Below, piece by piece: positions 17,734 to 23,585 of a stretch of DNA of 37,335 bases. The DNA is from Flavobacteriaceae bacterium (GTDB lineage Bacteria; Bacteroidota; Bacteroidia; Flavobacteriales; Flavobacteriaceae). Below the pieces are notes generated by a model. The model was not told the origin of the DNA. It did not search any database and was given only the letters and a program-made list of their open reading frames with translations. Location: assembly GCA_013042825.1 (NCBI GenBank), contig JABDPL010000250.1, positions 1 through 37,335 of the forward strand, in the 5' to 3' direction. Each line of letters starts with the position of its first letter. Positions within the stretch are counted from its first letter, which is position 1. The position numbers and the translations under genes are program-made.

Positions 17734-18892
17734 TTGATGATGCTTTTCTATTGTTTTTCCTCCGGTTCCTATTCTTATTACGTTTGCGACGGCGTTTTGG
17801 ACGATCGAATCGTGTTAAACTATCCTGTCCGACGACATTTTCATAATGAATCTTATCGTCATCTATCAAATCAGCCGCAAACTCTTCAAGACTGGCAACC
17901 GGTTTGTTTTTGTTATTCAAGTCTATGATTTCATTCGCCTGATCGACGGTGAGCTTGTGCCAGTTCATCCATTCACCCTCGTATGCATACCATATATGAC
18001 CTTTGAAGATATCGGTCTTCTGGTAAACACCGATGCCTTTTTGGGTCTTTAATTTAATATCGGTTTTGGGGAAGCTCTCAAGCGCTTCGAGGTAGGCGTC
18101 GAGCTCGTAATTCAGACAGCATTTTAATTTTCCACACTGACCCGCCAGTTTCAGAGGATTTAGCGATAATTGCTGATATCTTGCTGAAGAGGTGCTTACC
18201 GATCGAAAATCGGTCAACCAGGTGGAGCAACATAGTTCGCGTCCACACGAACCGATGCCCCCTAGGCGGGCCGCTTCCTGGCGGAAACCAACCTGGCGCA
18301 TTTCGATCCGCGTTCTGAATTCCCTGGCATAAACCTTGATCAATTCCCGGAAATCAACCCGTTCTTCCGCCGTATAATAGAATGTTGCCTTGCTCCCATC
18401 GCCCTGATATTCGATATCAGATATCTTCATTTCCAGGTGAAGATCAATGGCGAATTGCCTCGCCCTGACTTTCATCGGCTCCTCTTTATCACGCATCTCC
18501 TTCCAGATCCTGATGTCTTTTTCAGTAGCTTTCCGATATATCTTTTTAACAGCCTCCTGATCGTCAGGATCAACCTTTTTATGTTTCATCTGTATCCTTA
18601 CCAATTCACCTGTAAGGGTAACTATCCCCACATCATGCCCAAACTGGGCCTGGGTTGCAACAACATCTCCAATGCTCAATGAAATTTTATCGGGATTCAT
18701 GTAATAATGCTTTCGGCCATTTTTAAAACGTACCTCAACACAATTAAAGGGTTCCTGGCCATTTGGTAAGGCCATATTTCCCAACCAATCGAATACAGTT
18801 AATTTGTTACAACCGTCAGATCCGCATGTTCCATTATTCTTACATCCCCTCGGCTGACCGTTTGAACCGGTCGAACAGCTGCTACAAGCCAT
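17723..18892 (-). CDS. ricT: RicT/YaaT-like PSP1 domain protein
   Basis: 389 residues. The N-terminus is Cys-rich (C3, C6, C17, C23, C28). The PSP1 domain (about 45-265) contains the hallmark cysteines C216, C221, C222 and C253, C258, C259 in 'GGIGSCGRELCC' and 'GQCGKLKCCLNYE'. The extreme C-terminus is a very basic Arg/Lys/Asn tail (about residues 368-388). In Bacillus, RicT joins RicA and RicF in an Fe-S complex that stimulates RNase Y cleavage. Here no ricA/ricF is near, so a direct equivalent role is not shown. It heads the operon with gldH and PBP1A. A good promoter lies 65 nt upstream. Confidence 0.88.
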   Translation of the reverse strand: MACSSCSTGSNGQPRGCKNNGTCGSDGCNKLTVFDWLGNMALPNGQEPFNCVEVRFKNGRKHYYMNPDKISLSIGDVVATQAQFGHDVGIVTLTGELVRIQMKHKKVDPDDQEAVKKIYRKATEKDIRIWKEMRDKEEPMKVRARQFAIDLHLEMKISDIEYQGDGSKATFYYTAEERVDFRELIKVYAREFRTRIEMRQVGFRQEAARLGGIGSCGRELCCSTWLTDFRSVSTSSARYQQLSLNPLKLAGQCGKLKCCLNYELDAYLEALESFPKTDIKLKTQKGIGVYQKTDIFKGHIWYAYEGEWMNWHKLTVDQANEIIDLNNKNKPVASLEEFAADLIDDDKIHYENVVGQDSLTRFDRPKRRRKRNKNRNRRKNNRKASSNAK

Positions 18893-18956
18893 GAAAAGCT
18901 ATTATATTGAATTCGCCTGTATGACTATACCGCGAATTGAAGTTCATACTTAATTT

Positions 18957-18986
18957 CGAAGGTAAATATACTATTATTACAGACAA
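18957..18986 (-). promoter_or_regulatory. Promoter of the ricT-gldH-PBP1A operon
   Basis: On the minus strand, TTG (18986-18984), 19 nt, TACCTTCG (18964-18957). The -7 box has one mismatch to TAnnTTTG and the spacing is ideal. It starts just after the end of the upstream radical SAM gene and predicts a leader of roughly 60 nt. Confidence 0.5.
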
Positions 18987-18999
18987 GACGAAAATCAAA

Positions 19000-20004
19000 T
19001 CAGTTCAACTCGATCTCATAATTCAGTCTTGTAGATGTATTTCTCAGCTCGGATTTCGATTTAAATATGTTGGAATACAAGGTTTTCCCCCAACCAAACG
19101 ATTTGCTGAAATGATCGAACGACTCGGTCTTCCATTTAAAATCAGGCTTCCAAACCAAATCGGGAGATACATAACAAAATGTGTAATCAAATATCAAGCC
19201 CGATGCATTTATTGCTGAACTGTCGGGGATTTCGTTTGCCGCAAGCAGGGTAATACCGTTAGCCTTGCAACTGTTTCTGATACTTTTTATAACCTCTGAA
19301 TAATCCTTCCGTAACGGTTCAAGATCAAAATTACTGTAGGCCGTGTTACCCAATTTACGAACAGGACGTATTTGAAGTATATCGAAACTCCTGCCATCAA
19401 AATACTGGAAGAAATCCTTTAATTCATGGAAATTGTCAACGTTAAAGGTGTAATTGATCCGGACTTTGAAGTTTCTCGAACGCTTTAATTCAGAAAAGAT
19501 CGAGAAGACATTCATAAACTTCTCATATTGCCCTTTCTGCATAAAAGATTCATAAGTCTCCTTTCTCACCCCGTGCAATGATATGGTAAATTCATTCAAT
19601 CCGGCATCCAAAAGGTCTGTGATCGACTCCCTTGTCAACAGATTTGCATTAGTCGTAAGGGAAATATAAGGTACTTTATATTTGGAGCCCAGTTTTACAA
19701 CCCTTGCCAGGTCTTTATATAATGTCGGTTCGGTCCCGCAGCCAATCTGAAGCTTTAGCGCTCTTGAGAACAGCAACTCGGCAATACGGTCAAGCTCTTG
19801 CGGTTTTAGCTGACCCTTCATTTTCTTAACATATTCCGCATCTGTGAAGTAACACATGGTACAGCGCAGGTTACACGCCATAACGGGATCGAGGTTAACG
19901 GCCAAATAGCGCATCTTAAGTCGATGCATTAAGTACAGGGCCAGAAACTTCAACCTATGATTTTTAACCAGCCGGTTAAGCCTTAAAAGCTTGTATATGT
20001 TCAT
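19000..20004 (-). CDS. Radical SAM protein of unknown specificity
   Basis: 334 residues. The 4Fe-4S/SAM motif is C44-N-L-R-C48-T-M-C51 (Cx3Cx2C), preceded by a basic N-terminus and followed by 'GCGTEPTLYKDL' (the GGEP-like SAM-binding loop, here GTEP) and 'ISLTTNANLLTRE'. The C-terminal part has no SPASM/Twitch-type cysteine cluster; only an isolated F-C-Y is seen. It resembles MoaA/NirJ-like radical SAM enzymes, but no substrate can be assigned. Its ATG follows the trhO stop with no gap (TAAATG), so translation is coupled to trhO, hinting at a role in RNA or sulfur-related modification. That link is an inference. Confidence 0.85.
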   Translation of the reverse strand: MNIYKLLRLNRLVKNHRLKFLALYLMHRLKMRYLAVNLDPVMACNLRCTMCYFTDAEYVKKMKGQLKPQELDRIAELLFSRALKLQIGCGTEPTLYKDLARVVKLGSKYKVPYISLTTNANLLTRESITDLLDAGLNEFTISLHGVRKETYESFMQKGQYEKFMNVFSIFSELKRSRNFKVRINYTFNVDNFHELKDFFQYFDGRSFDILQIRPVRKLGNTAYSNFDLEPLRKDYSEVIKSIRNSCKANGITLLAANEIPDSSAINASGLIFDYTFCYVSPDLVWKPDFKWKTESFDHFSKSFGWGKTLYSNIFKSKSELRNTSTRLNYEIELN

Positions 20005-21075
20005 TTAAACCTTTGTCTGAAGAACGTCGAAAATGTTGCGAAGGTCTTTTTTATAGGGTAAATAATCAGCTCTTCCTTTTTTGAAAATATCATTACTGTT
20101 GCCTTGACCCTTTCGCAAAGCCTTCTGTTCCTCGTATGGCAGGGCATGAATCTCCTTGCAATTGGTGGAACAACAGCCATTCAATTCTGCCTTACAATCG
20201 TCGCATTGTATAAACAACAAATGACAGGCATCATTAGCACAGTTGGTATGTGTATCGCAGGGTTTGCCACATTGATGACATTGAGCGATTATCTCTTCGC
20301 CAATCTTTTCGGCTCGCCTGTCGTCAAATACAAAATTCTTGCCGACAAACTTGTTTTCAAGTTCCTGACTTTTTACCTGCCGGGCGTATTCGATAATTCC
20401 GCCTTCGAGTTGAAAGACATTCTTAAATCCCTTGTGCTTGAAATAAGCACTTGCCTTTTCGCATCGGATGCCTCCCGTACAGTACATCAACAGGTTTTTC
20501 TCTTCTTTATAGTCGCTTAGATCGCTCTCTATTATGGGTAGAGACTCCCTGAAGGTATCCACATCAGGGGTCACGGCGTTCTTAAAATGTCCGATCTCGC
20601 TCTCATAATGGTTACGCATATCGATGCAAACGGTGTTTTCATCATCCAGCAAGGCATTGAATTCTTCGGCGTTAAGATGCACACCCTTGTCGGTAACGTC
20701 GAAGGTCTTGTCATTCAGTCCGTCGGCAACGATCTTCTTTCTCACCTTGATCTTTAACTTCAGAAATGAATAATCATCCTGTTCAACCGCAATATTCAAC
20801 CGAACATTCTTTAAAAATGAAATACTGTCGAGCTGTGCTTTAAAGGAGTCGAAATTTTCCGCAGGAAGAGACAGTTGTGCATTTATACCTTCATCAGCAA
20901 CATAAATCCTGCCGAGGACATCCATTTTATCCCAGTTAAAGAACAACCGGTCTCTGAATTCTTGGGGGTCGTTGATATGTGCATATTTATAGAACGACAG
21001 CGTAAGGCGATCCTTGCCTGCTTTTTTTATAAGCTCCTTTCGTTCTTTAGCACTTAATTTGTTGTACAGTTGCAT
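20005..21075 (-). CDS. trhO: tRNA uridine(34) hydroxylase TrhO (rhodanese-like, YceA family)
   Basis: 356 residues. It has an N-terminal acylphosphatase-like domain (about 20-120, 'GRIYVADEGINAQLS'), then a rhodanese domain (about 135-235) with the catalytic loop C199-T-G-G-I-R-C205. A C-terminal Cys-rich segment (C266, C269, C273, C279, C284, C291, C294, C301, C302, C306) is typical for the family. TrhO forms 5-hydroxyuridine at tRNA position 34 using O2. It is first in a two-gene unit with the radical SAM protein. A -7 box lies 35 nt upstream. Confidence 0.93.
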   Translation of the reverse strand: MQLYNKLSAKERKELIKKAGKDRLTLSFYKYAHINDPQEFRDRLFFNWDKMDVLGRIYVADEGINAQLSLPAENFDSFKAQLDSISFLKNVRLNIAVEQDDYSFLKLKIKVRKKIVADGLNDKTFDVTDKGVHLNAEEFNALLDDENTVCIDMRNHYESEIGHFKNAVTPDVDTFRESLPIIESDLSDYKEEKNLLMYCTGGIRCEKASAYFKHKGFKNVFQLEGGIIEYARQVKSQELENKFVGKNFVFDDRRAEKIGEEIIAQCHQCGKPCDTHTNCANDACHLLFIQCDDCKAELNGCCSTNCKEIHALPYEEQKALRKGQGNSNDIFKKGRADYLPYKKDLRNIFDVLQTKV

Positions 21076-21109
21076 GCTATACTTGTATTAAGGTTAAAGA
21101 CTATTTCCG

Positions 21110-21117
21110 CAAAGTTA
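21110..21117 (-). promoter_or_regulatory. -7 element of the trhO promoter
   Basis: TAACTTTG on the minus strand (21117-21110) matches TAnnTTTG exactly, 35 nt before the trhO start. No clear TTG is present at -33. It lies directly downstream of a terminator (21141-21172) that would block leftward transcription from the recA side, which fits a separate trhO unit starting here. Confidence 0.5.
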
Positions 21118-21140
21118 ATATTTCTGCGGAATTGGGTATT

Positions 21141-21172
21141 AAAAAAAGCACCTTCGGGCAAAAGGTGCTTTT
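21141..21172 (-). terminator. Intrinsic terminator of a leftward transcript between recA and trhO
   Basis: An 11-bp perfect stem (AAAAGCACCTT 21144-21154, AAGGTGCTTTT 21162-21172) with a 7-nt loop. On the minus strand it is followed by a run of seven Ts (21147-21141, partly in the stem). It lies upstream of trhO and downstream of nothing annotated, so it implies a short transcription unit starting between here and recA. Confidence 0.8.
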
Positions 21173-21211
21173 ATCAGTCTTAAGGTGTAATAATTTTCAA
21201 TCTGACTTTTT

Positions 21212-21301
21212 TCATAAAACCCCCATGGCCTGGACAGCATACAAAATACCCCTTGCATCAAATGCCTTGGCAGCGGCAATTAAACAAAACAGATTTTTCA
21301 T
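21212..21301 (-). CDS. Possible 29-residue micro-protein
   Basis: ATG at 21301, 29 codons, stop TGA at 21214-21212; mostly hydrophobic (starts MKNLFCLIAAAKAF). A second frame of 11 residues (MKKVRLKIITP) starts at 21215 with an ATGA overlap and ends at 21180, just before the terminator. The overlap and the fit inside the promoter-terminator interval favour coding. The short length and the start codon lying at the edge of a hairpin leave it doubtful. Confidence 0.2.
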   Translation of the reverse strand: MKNLFCLIAAAKAFDARGILYAVQAMGVL

Positions 21302-21386
21302 AATATGTCTGAAAAATCTGAATAAATCAGGATCAGTGAACCTATTCAGTTCCCTTTCATAGCAATTATTTCCCCGTTATTAGGAA

Positions 21387-21415
21387 TAGATGCAAAAACT
21401 CTGAAAAGGTTGCGT
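21387..21415 (-). promoter_or_regulatory. ECF-type bipartite promoter directed away from recA
   Basis: On the minus strand, ACGCAACCTTTT (21415-21404), 11 nt, CATCTA (21392-21387). Both boxes and the spacing are identical to the promoter at 22527-22555. It has the AAC core expected of a -35 box read by an ECF sigma factor, with a TC-containing -10. It lies back to back with the recA promoter. Confidence 0.65.
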
Positions 21416-21423
21416 TATAAAAT

Positions 21424-21453
21424 TGTTTACGCCTGAAAGAAATGTTATTTTAG
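21424..21453 (+). promoter_or_regulatory. recA promoter
   Basis: TTG (21424-21426), 19 nt, TATTTTAG (21446-21453). The -7 box has one mismatch from TAnnTTTG. It is 28 nt before the recA start. No recognisable LexA/SOS operator is seen. Confidence 0.5.
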
Positions 21454-21481
21454 CATAAATGTAGAACAGAAAAAACCGTTT

Positions 21482-22483
21482 ATGAGCAAGGAGAAAGAAG
21501 CAAAATTGAAAGCCCTTAAATTGACATTGGATAAGCTGGATAAAGCCTATGGGAAAGGGACAGTAATGAAGATGAGCGATTCCGCACAGGAAAATGTTGA
21601 GGCGATTCCAACGGGTTCATTGGGCCTGGACATTGCTTTGGGTGTAGGCGGATATCCGCGTGGGCGGGTTGTAGAGATCTATGGTCCCGAATCATCCGGT
21701 AAAACAACGCTGACATTACATGCCATTGCCGAGGCGCAAAAGGCCGGCGGTATTGCAGCATTTATAGATGCTGAACATGCTTTCGACAGGTTCTATGCCG
21801 AAAAACTAGGGATAGATATTGATAACCTGATCATATCACAGCCCGACCATGGCGAACAGGCTCTTGAAATTACAGATAATCTAATACGCTCCGGCGCTAT
21901 TGATATTGTGGTGATAGACTCTGTTGCGGCCTTAACACCAAAAAGTGAGATCGAAGGCGAAATGGGAGATTCAAAAATGGGTCTGCATGCGCGATTGATG
22001 TCACAAGCTTTGAGAAAGCTCACAGCATCTATCAGCAAGACCAATTGCACCGTGATGTTTATCAATCAGTTAAGGGAAAAAATCGGAGTGATGTTCGGTA
22101 ACCCCGAGACGACCACAGGTGGGAATGCTCTGAAATTTTATGCGTCTGTAAGGCTTGACATCAGGCGATCAACTCAGATCAAGGATAGCAATAACCAGGT
22201 TCTCGGAAATAAGACCCGGGTAAAAGTTGTGAAAAACAAAGTTGCGCCGCCGTTTAAAATGGCGGAATTCGATATTATGTATGGCCAGGGCATATCTAAG
22301 GTCGGTGAAATCCTCGATATTGCGGTAGATCATGATATAATCAAGAAAAGCGGATCCTGGTTCAGCTATCAGGATACCAAGCTTGGCCAGGGGCGCGATG
22401 CCGTTAAGACAGTAATTCAGGATAATCCGGAACTGATGGAGGAACTGGAACAGAAAATCAGGGAAGTTATTTCTGCTGAATAG
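21482..22483 (+). CDS. recA: Recombinase RecA
   Basis: 333 residues, the usual length. It catalyses ATP-dependent strand exchange and activates LexA-type autocleavage. Walker A is G68-P-E-S-S-G-K-T75; 'IDAEHAFD', 'VVIDSVAAL' (Walker B), the L1 loop '[22 protein letters not shown]' region and L2 '[28 protein letters not shown]' region are conserved. It is transcribed alone, ending in its own terminator, and is not followed by recX. Confidence 0.98.
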   Translation: MSKEKEAKLKALKLTLDKLDKAYGKGTVMKMSDSAQENVEAIPTGSLGLDIALGVGGYPRGRVVEIYGPESSGKTTLTLHAIAEAQKAGGIAAFIDAEHAFDRFYAEKLGIDIDNLIISQPDHGEQALEITDNLIRSGAIDIVVIDSVAALTPKSEIEGEMGDSKMGLHARLMSQALRKLTASISKTNCTVMFINQLREKIGVMFGNPETTTGGNALKFYASVRLDIRRSTQIKDSNNQVLGNKTRVKVVKNKVAPPFKMAEFDIMYGQGISKVGEILDIAVDHDIIKKSGSWFSYQDTKLGQGRDAVKTVIQDNPELMEELEQKIREVISAE

Positions 22484-22490
22484 AAGTCAT

Positions 22491-22523
22491 AAAGTCCCGT
22501 TAAAACGGGATTTTTTATTTTTT
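22491..22523 (+). terminator. recA terminator
   Basis: Stem AAAGTCCCGT (22491-22500) with ACGGGATTTT (22505-22514), including one G-U pair, a TAAA loop, and a T-rich tail to 22523. It lies 8 nt after the recA stop and immediately upstream of the ECF-type promoter, isolating the next operon. Confidence 0.85.
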
Positions 22524-22526
22524 GTC

Positions 22527-22555
22527 ACGCAACCTTTTGCAAACACAGGCATCTA
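22527..22555 (+). promoter_or_regulatory. ECF-type bipartite promoter of the lipoprotein-sigma-barrel operon
   Basis: ACGCAACCTTTT (22527-22538), 11 nt, CATCTA (22550-22555), 35 nt before the lipoprotein start. No TAnnTTTG housekeeping box is present in this gap. It is identical in boxes and spacing to the element at 21415-21387. Because the operon encodes an ECF sigma, autoregulation is the simple explanation (inference). Confidence 0.65.
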
Positions 22556-22590
22556 ATTCTATATAAACAACGACTCAAATAAAGGAAAAG

Positions 22591-23016
22591 ATGAAAAGGC
22601 TGATCCTGTTTTTAGGAGTTATACTGACTTGGAGCTGCAGTACAGATGATGCGGTGGTTGATGAATTTTCATTTGAAATTCTTCCCATACGCACGGTAAT
22701 TGATATGCCCGAATCTGTCAATTATAATGACGTGTATACCATTCGATACACCTATTCACTTCCAAGTACATGTCATACCTTTAGTGATCTCTATTACCTG
22801 ACTGAAGGCCAATTTCGGACAGTGGCCGTAATCAGCAGGGTTTTAGAGGATACCGATACTGTTATATGTGAACCCCTCGAAGAGGAATTGGTGGAAGGAA
22901 CGTTCCAGTTCACCGTTCTGAATAATGCAGGCACTTACATATTCCGGTTTTGGCAAGGGGTTGATGAAGCTGGTGTAGATCAATATCTGGTATATGAGGT
23001 CCCCATAGAGCAATAA
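22591..23016 (+). CDS. Small lipoprotein in ECF sigma operon, unknown function
   Basis: 141 residues with a lipoprotein signal (MKRLILFLGVILTWSC, acylated C16). The residues after the cysteine, S-T-D-D, are acidic, like the lipoprotein export signals that send Bacteroidota lipoproteins to the cell surface, so surface exposure is plausible. The remainder is predicted beta-rich and contains C61 and C92, possibly a disulfide. I do not recognise a family. It lies 26 bp before the sigma gene and after the shared ECF promoter. It may be a sensor or accessory for the barrel protein, which is inferred from position only. A purine-rich AAAGGAAAAG ribosome site precedes the start. Confidence 0.75.
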   Translation: MKRLILFLGVILTWSCSTDDAVVDEFSFEILPIRTVIDMPESVNYNDVYTIRYTYSLPSTCHTFSDLYYLTEGQFRTVAVISRVLEDTDTVICEPLEEELVEGTFQFTVLNNAGTYIFRFWQGVDEAGVDQYLVYEVPIEQ

Positions 23017-23042
23017 TTGTATAATGATTAACTACAGTCTAT

Positions 23043-23585
23043 TTGAGTTTAAAATTACTCATAGAAAAATGCAAGAATCATGATACTAATGCGCAAAGCG
23101 AGTTATACAAATTATTTTCGCGGAAAATGTTTTCTCTTTGCCTGAAGTACTCACGTAATCGCACGGAAGCTGAGGATGTTCTGCAGGATTCCTTTTTGAC
23201 CATTTTTGAGAAAATCGGACAATACCAGGAAAAGGGCTCATTTGAAGGCTGGATGAAAAGGATCGTGATCAACACAGCTCTTCAGCGGTATCGTGGTCAA
23301 AGTGTTTTGAACATCGTAGATGAAGCAAAAATAGAAGATGTAAGCGTCAGTGTTGAAACCGACGACTTGAGTTTAGATTTCCTGCTGCGCTGCATACAAG
23401 AATTACCCGACAGGTATAGACTTGTATTCAATCTTTATGTGCTGGACGGCTATTCGCATAAACAAATAGCGACCATGCTCGATATAACAACGGGAACTAC
23501 CAAATCAAATCTGGCAAGAGCCCGAATGATATTGAAAGAAAAAATTGAAATCCATAAATCGCAAGTGAACTTGCAATCAATATAA
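23043..23585 (+). CDS. ECF-family RNA polymerase sigma factor
   Basis: 180 residues. Sigma region 2 is at about 17-85 ('AEDVLQDSFLTIFEKI' is region 2.2/2.3, 'GSFEGWMKRIVINTALQRYR' region 2.4) and region 4 at about 113-168 ('LPDRYRLVFNLYVLDGYSHKQIA' and an HTH ending 'TKSNLARARMILK'). No ATG exists in frame before region 2, and an in-frame TGA occurs 18 nt upstream. The TTG at 23043 is therefore the likely start; it also gives the family-typical N-terminus (M)SLKxLIExCK. The stop overlaps the next start by one base (TAATG). It would redirect RNA polymerase to promoters such as 22527-22555. Confidence 0.92.
   Translation: MSLKLLIEKCKNHDTNAQSELYKLFSRKMFSLCLKYSRNRTEAEDVLQDSFLTIFEKIGQYQEKGSFEGWMKRIVINTALQRYRGQSVLNIVDEAKIEDVSVSVETDDLSLDFLLRCIQELPDRYRLVFNLYVLDGYSHKQIATMLDITTGTTKSNLARARMILKEKIEIHKSQVNLQSI

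Larger units (their letters stand above)
21141..21380 (-). ncRNA. Putative ECF-sigma-dependent small transcript (sRNA or micro-peptide mRNA)
   Basis: About 240 nt bounded by an ECF-like promoter (21415-21387) and an intrinsic terminator (21172-21141). Both are on the minus strand and between two otherwise independent genes. Inside are an 11-bp perfect hairpin (21290-21320) and two tiny overlapping open frames (21301-21212 and 21215-21180). I recognise no known RNA family. An envelope-stress sRNA, by analogy with sigma-E-dependent sRNAs of enterobacteria, is one reading; a peptide-coding mRNA is the other. The transcript boundaries are inferred, not seen. Confidence 0.4.

Noticed and set aside
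21132-21362. 76-codon open frame on the plus strand before recA
   Set aside because: It starts inside the terminator region, runs antisense to the proposed small transcript, has no ribosome site or family resemblance, and the strand signals (promoter, T-run) favour the minus strand.
23024-23078. ATG at 23024 as start of the sigma factor, with a frameshift
   Set aside because: It is out of frame and soon stops; the TTG at 23043 gives the family-typical N-terminus without needing a sequencing error.
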